A DNA stretch of 64,000 bases from Microcoleus sp036704825 (lineage in GTDB: Bacteria; Cyanobacteriota; Cyanobacteriia; Cyanobacteriales; Microcoleaceae), in NCBI GenBank assembly GCA_036704825.1, contig JAUBSN010000011.1, positions 1 to 64,000 on the forward strand, read 5' to 3'. How positions within the stretch are numbered: the stretch's first letter is position 1; each line of letters begins with the position of its first letter. The translations under genes and the position numbers were made by a program. The notes under the pieces are model-generated. The model made no database searches. It saw only the letters and a program-made list of their open reading frames with translations, and was not told the DNA's origin. This document shows, one piece after another, positions 7,863 through 16,779 of the stretch.

Positions 7863-7900
7863 GCGATCGCACTTTTGGAGCAAAAGGGCGATCGCTCTTA
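7863..7900. repeat. Module-boundary repeat, copy D
   Basis: GCGATCGCACTTTTGGAGCA then AAAGGGCGATCGCTCTT. It has two HIP1 sites flanking ACTTTTGGAGCAAAAGG and lies between the RTX gene and the toxin-like gene. Confidence 0.65.
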
Positions 7901-7927
7901 TAATTATGCTTACAAAATATCCCTCAA

Positions 7928-10747
7928 CTACAGAAGGAACAAATTACTTGCAGTCAAAGGAGCTTCAGAGAACACAGTAAGTTCACCGCCCGAAGCAAAA
8001 GTAATTTTACCAGTGGTGTTGACCTGGCTTAAAACTGTGCTTGCAGTTAACCCTGAACCCCGAATTTGAATGACATCGTTCTCGGCGACAGAGAAAGAGT
8101 AGATGGTATCTTGTCCGATTAATACATCTTGAGTGGTATTAAAGTTGAAAAAGTCCTGACCCGCACCACCAATCAAGCTATCATTACCGACACCACCTTC
8201 AAGAAAATCATTGCCCTCACCGCCAAATAGCAAATCATTACCTTCATAGCCACGGGCGACATCATCTCCACCTAGAAGATCGATCGTATCATGACCATCA
8301 CTACCAGTAAAACTGTCACTATTTTGGGTGGCGATCGGTGGTCTTTCTCGTGAAACATAACCAGCAAGGCTAGGAATTTGATAGCCAATGTCTGCCAAGA
8401 TAGCTAAGTCTGCTCGCGAAGGAGTTCTTAAATTAGCACTACTTGGACTCATAATTGGTGTTCGTCCGTCTATGGTGAAATTCGGAGCGATATGTGGTCC
8501 GGCAACAATTTCACCACTAGGTAGTGTGAATTGTTGGAACGGAATAGGATTTCCCCCATTGACGTTTCGAGAATTAGGCCCATCAAAGGCTTTCTGACCA
8601 TTAGCAGTGACAATCTCCGATCGCTGGGGATAAAAACCTAACGAGTGACCAATTTCGTGTACTGCAACACTAATGAAATCACCTTGGGTTAATGGAATAT
8701 CATCAACAGTTGCAGGTGTTGGGTCAAAGAACCAGTTAAGACTTGATTCAAAAGAGATGCTTCCAAAAATATCGCCCGGTCGTGCTCCTCGAACACTACC
8801 TCCAAATCTTGCCATTTCACCAGAAGCTAGTTGTCCTGCTGCGTTTGAGTTTGGATTACTAAACACTGGTGATTGACCGCCAACAAACAGAACCATATCA
8901 TCAATTTGGGAATCGAAGATAACATTTTGCAGTTGTCCCGTAATCGGATGGGTTATTGTCCCAGATATCCCAATAGGTGGATCGGGAAAATCGTTTTTGA
9001 TGACATCTTCCCAGATTTTACCTGCAGCTTCCAGCGCTGCTTTGCGACTAGGATCGTTAAAGAAACCAGTCGTATCGTAACGATAGTCGAACTTGATATT
9101 AAATCCGTTAGGTGCAGGCGGGGTAGGCACTTGTGGTGTCGCTGGTGGCGTAGGCGTTACCGCAGGTGTTGGCGTCGAAACGATCGCAATATCCCCAGCA
9201 CTCAGAGAAGTCACACTCCCAAATAAAATGCTCCCTCCACCATTTCCCAAGGGAAGAGACAACCCCTCGGTAGTAGTTTGCAAGGCGGCGATCGCACTCG
9301 ACACATCAGTAAAACCATAATCCGCAGATAGCTGCAACTTGTCCTGACCGCTTTGGAAGTCAGAAATAGTATCATTACCCTGACTCAAGCTGGGAACTGA
9401 ACCGTAGATAAATAAATCTGGCCCATCACCGCCACTCAGGGAGTCATTACCACCGCCGCCGCTGAGAGTATCCGGCCCCGTACCGCCAAATAGCACGTCA
9501 GCAAAAGCCGTCCCCGTGAAGTTGTCAGCAAAAGCGCTGCCGGTAACGTTAACAGCCAAAGTGAAAGTCCCGAAGTTTTGGGTTACAGCTGCAGTAGAAG
9601 TGGCAAAATCAAACAGCCCGCTAGTAGGTGCAGGTGTCGGTGTTGTCCCCGCAGGTGTCGGTGCAGGCGTCGGAGTCGTCACAGGCGTCGGAGTCGGTGC
9701 AGGCGTCGGAGTCGGTGCAGGCGTCGGAGTCGTCACAGGTGTCGGCGTCGGTGCAGGCGTCGGAGTCGTCACAGGTGTCGGCGTCGGTGCAGGCGTCGGA
9801 GTCGTCACAAGTGTCGGCGTCGGTGCAGGCGTCGGAGTCGTCACAGGTGTCGGCGTCGGTGCAGGCGTCGGAGTCGTCACAGGTGTCGGAGTCGTTGGAC
9901 TTGGGGTGATTGAAGGCTTCGGCTCCGGTGTCGGAGTCGGTGCAGGTGTCGGAGTCGTGATAGGTGTCGGAGTCGGCGCAGGTATCGGCGCAGGCATCGG
10001 AGTCGTCACAGGCGCAGGCGTCGGCGCAGGCGTCGGCGCAGGCGTCGGAGTCGTCACAGGTGCAGGTGTCGGCAAAGGTGCAGGCGTCAGAGTCACAATC
10101 CCGCTAGAATCAGCAATAGCGATACTGTTCGTACCCTCCAAAACTGCCAAATATTGCCTTGTTACCTCATCCTGAATAATCGTGTAGCCAGAATAAACCC
10201 CTTTACCCGCATAAATTTTGAGGTCATCCAACCCAAGGTCGCTGCTTAACTTAATTACATCCTCACCATCTGTATAGTCAACAATAAAGTCCGCATCCAA
10301 AAGCTGAGCGCCGCCAGTAGTCTTACCGATAAAGAAAGTGTCATTACCATTCCCCCCAGTTAATGTATCTGCTCCCTTATCTCCATAGAGAATGTCATTC
10401 CCCAAGTTGCCAAACAAGCTGTCATTACCTTTGCCACCGTAAACTGTATCGTTATCTATTCCGCCATCAACTGTATCCTCGCCTTCGTTGCCGTATATCA
10501 AGTTATCTCCAGCATTAGCAAATAGCCGATCGTCACCTTTGCCGCCGTAAACTGTATCCTTACCTTTGCCACCGTAGACGGTATCATTACCTTCATTACC
10601 GTATAGCTTGTCATCTCCTTGCTTGCCGTAGATTAAGTCGTCTCCATCACGGCCAAACACTAAGTCAGAGCCTTGTTGTCCAAATATTAAATCTGCATCG
10701 GGGGTGCCGTTGAGAGTATCGTCAGCCAACGTTCCATTAATGTTCAT
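7928..10747 (-). CDS. RTX-repeat protein with a matrixin-like metalloprotease domain
   Basis: A 939-residue protein, probably secreted by a type I system. Order of parts: N-terminal RTX nonapeptides (GGKGKDTVYGGKGDD type, residues about 1-150); a Pro/Thr/Ala linker of PTPAPTPTPVTT repeats (about 225-375); a second RTX block (about 395-470); a metalloprotease-like domain (about 550-800) with H697-E-I-G-H701-S-L-G; and a final RTX block (about 810-875) with a terminal beta domain that probably carries the secretion signal. RTX repeats fold on binding calcium outside the cell. In HExxHxxGxxH/D proteases the third zinc ligand sits at residue 707; here that residue is proline, so activity is uncertain. 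No signal peptide is seen, as expected for type I export. Confidence 0.88.
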   Translation of the reverse strand: MNINGTLADDTLNGTPDADLIFGQQGSDLVFGRDGDDLIYGKQGDDKLYGNEGNDTVYGGKGKDTVYGGKGDDRLFANAGDNLIYGNEGEDTVDGGIDNDTVYGGKGNDSLFGNLGNDILYGDKGADTLTGGNGNDTFFIGKTTGGAQLLDADFIVDYTDGEDVIKLSSDLGLDDLKIYAGKGVYSGYTIIQDEVTRQYLAVLEGTNSIAIADSSGIVTLTPAPLPTPAPVTTPTPAPTPAPTPAPVTTPMPAPIPAPTPTPITTPTPAPTPTPEPKPSITPSPTTPTPVTTPTPAPTPTPVTTPTPAPTPTLVTTPTPAPTPTPVTTPTPAPTPTPVTTPTPAPTPTPAPTPTPVTTPTPAPTPAGTTPTPAPTSGLFDFATSTAAVTQNFGTFTLAVNVTGSAFADNFTGTAFADVLFGGTGPDTLSGGGGNDSLSGGDGPDLFIYGSVPSLSQGNDTISDFQSGQDKLQLSADYGFTDVSSAIAALQTTTEGLSLPLGNGGGSILFGSVTSLSAGDIAIVSTPTPAVTPTPPATPQVPTPPAPNGFNIKFDYRYDTTGFFNDPSRKAALEAAGKIWEDVIKNDFPDPPIGISGTITHPITGQLQNVIFDSQIDDMVLFVGGQSPVFSNPNSNAAGQLASGEMARFGGSVRGARPGDIFGSISFESSLNWFFDPTPATVDDIPLTQGDFISVAVHEIGHSLGFYPQRSEIVTANGQKAFDGPNSRNVNGGNPIPFQQFTLPSGEIVAGPHIAPNFTIDGRTPIMSPSSANLRTPSRADLAILADIGYQIPSLAGYVSRERPPIATQNSDSFTGSDGHDTIDLLGGDDVARGYEGNDLLFGGEGNDFLEGGVGNDSLIGGAGQDFFNFNTTQDVLIGQDTIYSFSVAENDVIQIRGSGLTASTVLSQVNTTGKITFASGGELTVFSEAPLTASNLFLL
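9625..10089. repeat. Tandem-repeat DNA encoding the Pro-Thr-Ala linker
   Basis: GTCGGAGTCGTCACAGGTGT-type units of about 42 bases repeat with small differences across 460 bases inside the RTX gene. The largest runs are at 9655-9900. Such stretches change length by slippage, so linker length probably varies between strains. Confidence 0.85.
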
Positions 10748-11134
10748 GTTGCCATCTCAGTGTGAATACTAGATTTATGCCTATTCGAGCTACAAGTCTT
10801 TCTCCATCTCTGAAAAAATGACTTGCTAGCCTGTATTTTTAGAGCTTGCGATCACCCTCTCGAAGTCGATCGCCCGCAAGCCACTTGCAAGCATCTATTT
10901 TTCTATCAGGCTAGAACCCTAACTTTTATGCAAAAGTTACCGATTTTGTTACAAAGCTTTACACATAGCCTTAGCTATCGATCGCGCTCACAAACCAAGA
11001 TGCTTTCCAACAGCGCCTGTTGCAGCCTCCTACTTATATATCTGGGAAAATCCCAAAAATTATGTATGCAAAAATCCAGAAAATAAGATCCTTCGCAAGA
11101 AAGCCTGTTGCAGCCTCCTGTTTATATATATCTA
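10748..11134. other. Gene-free stretch with a direct repeat
   Basis: About 390 bases upstream of the RTX gene. GCCTGTTGCAGCCTCCT followed by an AT-rich TTTATATAT tail occurs twice (11015-11042 and 11103-11133), 88 bases apart. The RTX promoter must be here, but no clear -10/-35 pair could be chosen. Confidence 0.5.
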
Positions 11135-11821
11135 CTAGGCATAATTGACTCGGATTTGTGGAATCGCGATCGGACGAAATGCGTCAACTGCAACTTCAAT
11201 TATCCCAAAACCGCCGCGACGGGGTTCAACAGCATCGTAGCGAATCCTAACACCAGTATCCGAGTAATTATTTGGATAGTATCTAAAGCTAGTTGAATCC
11301 CAATTCCGCCAATCAGCATAACTAGCACCCCCTCCCACTCGCGGCAAAACAGATGCTTGCACTTCATCAATACTTAACCTTTGATTCTCTCGCAAATACA
11401 TTGCTGCAATAGACATCCCAATAGAAGCCGCACCAGAAAAGGCTGACATAGTTGGTCGATCGTATTCTATTCGAGGAAAAGCGAGAACAGCATTCTTGCC
11501 CAAAGACTCGCGGCGTTCCGAACCGACTACCACAGTATATTGAGGACTCCTAACTTCAGCTACAGCCACATTTGTAAACTGTCTTTCCAGAAATTCTCGT
11601 TGCGCTAACTGCACTTCTAAGCGTTTGTCAAACCATTCTTGATTCCGCTGTTGGAAATACGAAAAAGCGCCTCTGCCTAATCCTCCCAAGACAAGGCGTA
11701 ACAGAGGATTAGCTAATAAGAATAAAAAAGCGTCGGCTTTCTGGGGATTGTGCAAACCCAAGTTGACAATAAATGAAGCGCTGCCTAATGCGCTGTATTG
11801 AATAAATTTTCTGCGGTTCAT
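11135..11821 (-). CDS. Exported protein with a Tat-like signal, function unknown
   Basis: A 228-residue protein beginning MNRRKFIQYSALGSASF, a twin-arginine-like leader followed by a hydrophobic stretch. The mature part has a short hydrophobic segment (LLANPLLRLVLGGLG), a coil (QEWFDKRLEVQLAQREFLERQ) and a beta-rich Arg/Tyr-rich C terminus. No family is recognised. It follows the next upstream gene by 7 bases and is probably co-transcribed with the two exported proteins before it. Confidence 0.7.
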   Translation of the reverse strand: MNRRKFIQYSALGSASFIVNLGLHNPQKADAFLFLLANPLLRLVLGGLGRGAFSYFQQRNQEWFDKRLEVQLAQREFLERQFTNVAVAEVRSPQYTVVVGSERRESLGKNAVLAFPRIEYDRPTMSAFSGAASIGMSIAAMYLRENQRLSIDEVQASVLPRVGGGASYADWRNWDSTSFRYYPNNYSDTGVRIRYDAVEPRRGGFGIIEVAVDAFRPIAIPQIRVNYA

Positions 11822-11828
11822 AAATTTA

Positions 11829-12359
11829 TTACTCTAAAATGTCTTGGTAAAAGTAAAGAGCGGGACAATTACCTTTTAATGACCTTTTACACTCACCTTC
11901 TAAAGCAATACTACGAACATTGGTTACATTGATAGGCAAGAAAATTTTTTGTCCGAACGTCACATCTTTGTAATCAGCAAAGTTTCCATCTTTATAGATT
12001 GACAAGCGAACTAAAGCTCCTTTAGAATAAGGACTATTGTCAGGCAAACCAAAAGCAAGAGTCAGAGTCCTAAATTTTGGCTTTTCTCCTGGTGAAGCTA
12101 ACCTACAAGCTACCTGAGTAGTATTTGCCATATAATTAGAGTTGTCTCCTAGAGATGCAACAGATCTAAATATTTCAAGCCCTATAGGGATATCGCGATT
12201 TATTACCTCATAAGCTCCTCCTTTTATTTTTTGACAATTCATTTCACCTAAAGAAGAGGTTCCCGGTCGCCGCCTTTGAGCTTGTACTAAATCTGTTGCT
12301 AAAGTTAGGACTGCGACTGCAAGTACAACCGATATAGATTTACGAAATAATGCCTTCAT
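11829..12359 (-). CDS. Secreted protein of unknown function
   Basis: A 176-residue protein with an N-terminal signal peptide (basic start, then VVLAVAVLTLATDL, cleavage likely after VQA). Mature cysteines (MNCQKI, VACRL, GECKRSLKGNCP) could form disulfides in the periplasm. No family is recognised. It is the middle gene of three exported proteins on the minus strand. Confidence 0.7.
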   Translation of the reverse strand: MKALFRKSISVVLAVAVLTLATDLVQAQRRRPGTSSLGEMNCQKIKGGAYEVINRDIPIGLEIFRSVASLGDNSNYMANTTQVACRLASPGEKPKFRTLTLAFGLPDNSPYSKGALVRLSIYKDGNFADYKDVTFGQKIFLPINVTNVRSIALEGECKRSLKGNCPALYFYQDILE

Positions 12360-12418
12360 GTTTTTTACTGGATAAAATGAAACAACAGGGTTTTTGATGC
12401 TTGAAAGCTTATCATTTA

Positions 12419-13486
12419 CTACTCTACGGAAAATGTCAATTCAACCTGACGTTGTTGGGAACTAACATAATAACTTGGATTAATTAAAATATCACTTCTA
12501 AAGATGATAGGTTTCCTTTCTCTATTTGATGTTTTTACAACTACATTGTGGTTGAAAAAAATCACTGGTTTTACTTCTATATAACTTCCGCTAGAATTAC
12601 ACTTGGGAATTATCTGTACTCCCCATATATTAATTTTACCAGCATCACAATTAACTGTAATCGTTCTCAATGGTTCACTGGTCAATCGTCTTACCGTTAA
12701 TTTATAAATTGGCGATTCATTGTATGAAAAATTACCCCTCTGTAACTGAACCAAAATTTCCCCACCAGGACCAATTAATTGAAATTGGTTATTGCCAATG
12801 CTGGATTCATACCAACTGTTACTATAATTTTTAGATTTTGCTTGATCGCTGCTTGTATCACAGTTGACAAATTCTAAGTCTATATACTTTCCAGGTGGCT
12901 TTTCCCGACATTTAAGTGTGATAGTCTCAAAGTCCGATGATGAAGTAATTAGGGATTCTTCAGGGGTAGAGGTTGGTTGAGGCGTAGTACGGGCTATTGG
13001 AGTTCGATCGCTTTTCGCTGCTATCACAGTAGGCTGTCCTATACTTCCACTTATTCCCACTTTCGCGCTCATAAATTCTTTGAACTGATTAGCGCGTTCA
13101 GTTCCTATAAATGATGCTACCTGTATTTCATCTTTTCCTGTAGATTCCCTAGCCTTTTTAATAGCGTCCCGGCAAAAACTTGATTTGACTTGAGTTAACT
13201 TTTCCTCACTGTATTCCAGAAATACCGGATACAAACTTACCGGATAAACTTTCTGGTCATCTGGCAGTTTATCACCGCAAGCATCAAGAGGAAATGAAAC
13301 ACTTTCAAACGGATTGGGCGCTTGTGTAGAAGCAGTAGTGGGCGTAGGAGTTGGAGTAGGTGTAGGAACTTGACTTGAAACCGTATTAGGGTTACTTGTA
13401 TTCTCAAAGCCACTGCATCCAGATACCAAAACCAGCAGAATTACTGAAATTTTACCTACAACTGTAATATGGTCTTGGTAGTTCAT
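12419..13486 (-). CDS. Lipoprotein of unknown function
   Basis: A 355-residue protein with a lipobox (LVLVSGC near residues 18-24), so it is probably a membrane-anchored lipoprotein. A short PTPTPTPT stretch follows as a spacer, then a domain with conserved-looking cysteines (LDACGDK, SFCRD) and a C-terminal domain with CREKPPGKYIDLEFVNC. No catalytic motif is recognised. It is divergent from the HTH gene across 76 bases, which must hold both promoters. Confidence 0.7.
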   Translation of the reverse strand: MNYQDHITVVGKISVILLVLVSGCSGFENTSNPNTVSSQVPTPTPTPTPTTASTQAPNPFESVSFPLDACGDKLPDDQKVYPVSLYPVFLEYSEEKLTQVKSSFCRDAIKKARESTGKDEIQVASFIGTERANQFKEFMSAKVGISGSIGQPTVIAAKSDRTPIARTTPQPTSTPEESLITSSSDFETITLKCREKPPGKYIDLEFVNCDTSSDQAKSKNYSNSWYESSIGNNQFQLIGPGGEILVQLQRGNFSYNESPIYKLTVRRLTSEPLRTITVNCDAGKINIWGVQIIPKCNSSGSYIEVKPVIFFNHNVVVKTSNRERKPIIFRSDILINPSYYVSSQQRQVELTFSVE

Positions 13487-13562
13487 TTTACATATGTGCT
13501 ACACACTCTACTAAATAATAACCTAGCCAATCTCAGCTTTTATCTGACACTCATCAGTAATT

Positions 13563-14090
13563 ATGTTAGAATTTCATCAGGAATTTTTACTCAGCTCCCC
13601 CATGCCGCCAGCCGACGAGCAATTTACTCAAGCCGCCAAACACTGGGACTTAGAAACCCTCTATGCAGACCTGGCCTCGGCCAAGGGAAAACGCCTCACC
13701 CCAATGGAAAAACGACACCTTCGCGGTCTACTCTGCGGTTATAGTCCCTCTGAAATCGCAGAAAAGCTCCAAAAAACCCCCAAGGGAGTTGAAACTGACC
13801 TATGCGCTACCTTATATAAGTACGTCAAAAGTCTGGTGGGTAAAGGCGTTGAAAAGATAGAAAACTGGAGAAATATTGCTGAATGGCTTGAGGATGCTGG
13901 ATATAAAACTAAGCCACCTGCTAAATTCCCTATTCAAGACGGTTTATCTGAAAATAGTAAAGTTAATGTAAGCAATATAACGTTTGAGAACAATCAAATA
14001 ACAATTGATGTATTCCTACAAATAACTGTACCGCTACCTTCAGAACTCTCAATACAAAATCTAGACATCAACGATAACAACGGTAACTAA
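13563..14090 (+). CDS. HTH protein resembling the N-terminal domain of cyanobacterial STAND proteins
   Basis: A 175-residue protein. Residues about 45-100 (LTPMEKRHLRGLLCGYSPSE then IAEKLQKTPKGVETDL) form a helix-turn-helix-like unit found at the N terminus of many cyanobacterial AAA/WD40 or CHAT proteins. Here it stands alone and is followed by a beta-rich tail (NVSNITFENNQITIDVFLQI). It could be a truncated STAND protein or a small regulator of the divergent exported-protein genes. No ATPase follows. The assignment is moderately sure. Confidence 0.6.
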   Translation: MLEFHQEFLLSSPMPPADEQFTQAAKHWDLETLYADLASAKGKRLTPMEKRHLRGLLCGYSPSEIAEKLQKTPKGVETDLCATLYKYVKSLVGKGVEKIENWRNIAEWLEDAGYKTKPPAKFPIQDGLSENSKVNVSNITFENNQITIDVFLQITVPLPSELSIQNLDINDNNGN

Positions 14091-14145
14091 AATTTTGCCA
14101 CTATTCAACAGATTGGTAGCGTGAAGCGACTAAAATCAGGAAGCC

Positions 14146-14216
14146 CGATCGCACTTTTACCCGATCGCGCGGGGCGATCGCACACTGCATTTCTCACAAA
14201 AGGGCGATCGCACTTC
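14146..14216. repeat. Cluster of HIP1-type repeats
   Basis: Three GCGATCGC-type sites within 70 bases, joined by ACTTTT and AAAAGGGCGATCGCACTT, a rearranged form of the boundary repeat found at 5365, 5801, 6745 and 7863. It precedes the DUF433/DUF5615 toxin-antitoxin module. Confidence 0.55.
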
Positions 14217-14258
14217 TATTGTGCTAGGATTCAAAGAGAGCGTCAGTGACTAACAAAA

Positions 14259-14381
14259 ATGGCAATAATTACCCTTCAAATTCCCCACGAACTGGCTCAA
14301 CGTCTAGAACCTCTGCAAAATCGCTTGCCAGAACTGCTTTGGCAACTTCTAGAACAAACTAAAAAGCCCGCAACTCTTTGA
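14259..14381 (+). pseudogene. Small truncated frame, probable antitoxin-like remnant
   Basis: A 40-codon frame starting MAIITLQIPHELAQRLEPLQ and ending in KKPATL. The start looks like the beta-strand/helix beginning of cyanobacterial proteins that sit before toxin genes, but those are over 80 residues and this one stops after the first quarter. It ends 17 bases before the next antitoxin gene. It may be a remnant or a tiny gene; certainty is low. Confidence 0.4.
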
Positions 14382-14397
14382 GATTTTGGCATCGATT

Positions 14398-14709
14398 ATG
14401 ACCATCAAAGAACAACTTCTCCAAACCATTGAAACACTCCCTGATGACTTGCTAGCACAAACCCTGCAATTCGTCCAAACCCTTCAGCATCCCATTCACA
14501 AAACTCCAGGAATTTGTGGCGCTGCAGCGCGAATTCGCCATACCCGCATTCCCGTCTGGACGATTATCGCCTACCAACAACAGGGCGCAACTGAATCCGA
14601 ACTTCTCTATAATTATCCAGGACTCACTCTTCAAGATTTGCAAGCGGTTGCGAACTATTACGAACACAACCGAGAAGAAATCGAGCAGTGGCTTGCTGAA
14701 AATGAGTAA
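14398..14709 (+). CDS. Antitoxin with DUF2281-like start and DUF433 domain
   Basis: A 103-residue protein. Residues 1-30 (MTIKEQLLQTIETLPDDLLA) resemble DUF2281 and the rest (GICGAAARIRHTRIPVWTII, YPGLTLQDLQAVANYY) is a DUF433 winged-helix-like antitoxin domain. DUF433 proteins pair with DUF5615 PIN-like toxins, and such a gene follows after 6 bases. The ATG at 14398 is preferred to a TTG four codons earlier. It probably represses its own operon and neutralises the toxin. Confidence 0.82.
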   Translation: MTIKEQLLQTIETLPDDLLAQTLQFVQTLQHPIHKTPGICGAAARIRHTRIPVWTIIAYQQQGATESELLYNYPGLTLQDLQAVANYYEHNREEIEQWLAENE

Positions 14710-14715
14710 CTCAAA

Positions 14716-15108
14716 ATGCTAAAGTTTTACTCAAATGAAAACTTCCCGATCGCAATGGTGGATTTACTGCGATCGCGTGGCTATGATGTTTTGACATCCT
14801 CCGGCGCCGGACAAGCCAATCAAAAAATTCCCGATGATGAAGTCTTGATGTACGCGACAAATGCAGGGCGAGTAGTCATTACAGAAAATCGTCAAGATTT
14901 TATCAATCTCCATTCTACAACCTCAAATCATGCAGGAATTGTAATTTGTCAAGCCGATCGGGACTATGCAGGCAAAGTACAGGTACTTCATGAATTTTTC
15001 ACCCAAGATACACAGCCAATGGATAATCGTCTGCTTCGGGTGATGAAACAGAATCTTAAAGGTAGTCAACAGACATTTATACTTCAGGAATACCCAAAGT
15101 CTTCTTAA
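14716..15108 (+). CDS. DUF5615 PIN-like toxin
   Basis: A 130-residue protein of the DUF5615 family, a PIN-like RNase fold. The start MLKFYSNENFPIAMVDLLRS, the GYDVLT strand and the ENRQDF block carry the acidic residues that would bind metal (E8, D17, D83 region). It is paired with the DUF433 antitoxin 6 bases upstream. Both look intact, unlike the modules at 5-7 kb. Confidence 0.85.
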   Translation: MLKFYSNENFPIAMVDLLRSRGYDVLTSSGAGQANQKIPDDEVLMYATNAGRVVITENRQDFINLHSTTSNHAGIVICQADRDYAGKVQVLHEFFTQDTQPMDNRLLRVMKQNLKGSQQTFILQEYPKSS

Positions 15109-15669
15109 AAATAATCGTGACTTTAACTGCTGCTGAGATTCCACCGCGATCGCCTAACGATACTATATGTTTCTAATTTCCGTCGTCGCAGTTGGCTCAT
15201 CGGGACTAAGGCAAAATAAACGGGGTTGCTATGAAAAATATTTGCTGTCTCAACTAGATATACGAAAAAACCCAGTTTCTCGCCTCGACGCGCGTCAGCC
15301 CTGTTTATATAAACTGGATTAACATATTTTCAAACAAGCCCGTGAAGCGCAGCTATCTCGTAGGGGATCGCCCAACCTGACACCGAAGTCATCAAGTAAT
15401 TAATAACTACTAACAAATAACAGAACTATTGTCAACAGTATTTTTTCGGAAGTAGTGAAACTTAAATAAAAATTGCTACCGACATTTGCGAATTATAGCA
15501 CTTTGTTCAAAGTATTTGACAATGCTAAGTTAATTAAAGATTTTATGAAGGTGACGCATAAGTCTTTACATTGTCGATCGCAATTTTGTTATTCTATTAG
15601 CAAGTTTCATTTGATAGACTGAATTTTTGTACCACAGTCCTACCCCTAAACAGAACGGCAGTTTCCACA
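15109..15669. other. Gene-free stretch with dispersed elements
   Basis: About 560 bases. It holds the palindromic element CGTGAAGCGCAGCTATCTCG (15341-15360, copy of the one at 5826 in the opposite direction) and an ACCCAGTTTCT motif. A TTGACA at 15516-15521 could be the -35 box of the sugar-nucleotide operon, but the -10 box (GATTTT region) is poor. Confidence 0.45.
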
Positions 15670-16608
15670 ATGAGAATTTTAGTCACAGGCGGTGCGGGTT
15701 TCCTCGGTTCCCACCTAATCGATCGCTTAATGGCCCAAGGACATGAGGTAGTCTGCCTGGATAATTTTTACACCGGGACTAAACGCAATATCCTCAAATG
15801 GCTGGACAACCCGTATTTTGAGCTGATCCGCCACGACATCACGGAACCGATTCGGTTAGAGGTAGATCAGATTTACCATCTGGCTTGTCCCGCTTCCCCA
15901 ATACACTATCAGTACAATCCTGTCAAGACAATTAAAACAAACGTCATCGGCACGATGAATATGTTGGGATTGGCAAAACGGGTAAAAGCAAGATTCTTTC
16001 TCGCTTCCACTTCCGAAGTGTACGGAGATCCTGACGTGCATCCACAAACAGAAGATTATCGCGGCAACGTTAATTGTATAGGAATTCGCAGTTGTTATGA
16101 CGAAGGCAAACGAGTAGCTGAAACCTTATCTTTTGATTATCACCGTCAAAATGGTGTAGACATTCGAGTTGTGCGAATCTTCAATACCTATGGCCCGCGG
16201 ATGTTAGAAAATGACGGCAGAGTAGTGAGCAATTTTATTGCTCAAGCTTTGCGGAATCAACCGCTGACTGTATACGGCGACGGTTCCCAAACCCGGAGTT
16301 TCTGCTACGTTTCTGATTTGGTGGAAGGATTTATTCGCTTGATGAATAGCGACCACATCGGGCCGATGAATTTGGGGAATCCCGGCGAATACACTATTTT
16401 GGAACTGGCACAAAAAATTCAAAATACGATTAATCCAGGGGCAGAAATTATCTTTAAACCGCTGCCGGAAGACGATCCAAAACAGCGACAACCGGATATT
16501 ACTCGTGCTAAAACTTGGTTGGGGTGGGAGCCAACTGTGCCGCTGGATCGAGGTTTAGAGTTGACTATAAAAGATTTTCGCGATCGCATCGAGGGAAACC
16601 AAAAGTAG
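15670..16608 (+). CDS. UDP-glucuronate decarboxylase (UDP-xylose synthase)
   Basis: Extended short-chain dehydrogenase/reductase that oxidises and decarboxylates UDP-glucuronate to UDP-xylose. The 312 residues include the NAD-binding TGGAGFLGSHL at 6-16, TSEVYGDP at 114-121 and the catalytic Y143-x-x-x-K147 in CYDEGKR. The VRIFNTYGPRM and SQTRSFCYVSDLV blocks are typical of the family. UDP-glucose dehydrogenase, which makes its substrate, is the next gene. The pair supplies xylose for cell-surface polysaccharide. Confidence 0.93.
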   Translation: MRILVTGGAGFLGSHLIDRLMAQGHEVVCLDNFYTGTKRNILKWLDNPYFELIRHDITEPIRLEVDQIYHLACPASPIHYQYNPVKTIKTNVIGTMNMLGLAKRVKARFFLASTSEVYGDPDVHPQTEDYRGNVNCIGIRSCYDEGKRVAETLSFDYHRQNGVDIRVVRIFNTYGPRMLENDGRVVSNFIAQALRNQPLTVYGDGSQTRSFCYVSDLVEGFIRLMNSDHIGPMNLGNPGEYTILELAQKIQNTINPGAEIIFKPLPEDDPKQRQPDITRAKTWLGWEPTVPLDRGLELTIKDFRDRIEGNQK

Positions 16609-16779
16609 AGAGTGGGAGAGGGGGAGAGTGGGAGAGAGGGAGAGGGGGAGAATTTTTACTTCTTACTTCTTCCTTCTTCCCTCTTCCTTCCTCAATCTGC
16701 CCTCTGCCCTCTGACTAATAACAACTGTCAACTGTCAACTGTCAACTGTCAACTGTTTACTAGCTTTGAGGAGATTTCT
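16609..16779. repeat. GA-rich and heptamer tandem repeats between the two genes
   Basis: A GGGAGAG-type purine run (16615-16650), a pyrimidine-rich CTTCTTCC run, then CAACTGT repeated at 16722-16757. These are cyanobacterial short tandem repeats. The frame of the next gene stays open through this stretch, which would give a false N-terminal extension. Confidence 0.8.

Noticed and set aside
9625..10089. CRISPR-like regularly spaced repeats
   Set aside because: The period is a coding tandem repeat with no unique spacers; no cas genes are present.
9516..10175. Plus-strand frame of Gly-Val-Gly-Ala repeats opposite the RTX linker
   Set aside because: It is the antisense of the PTPAP-coding repeats; the minus frame has RTX and protease domains on both sides.
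16612..16779. N-terminal extension of UDP-glucose dehydrogenase
   Set aside because: The extension is GA-rich and heptamer repeat DNA; a good ribosome-binding site precedes the ATG at 16780, where family similarity starts.
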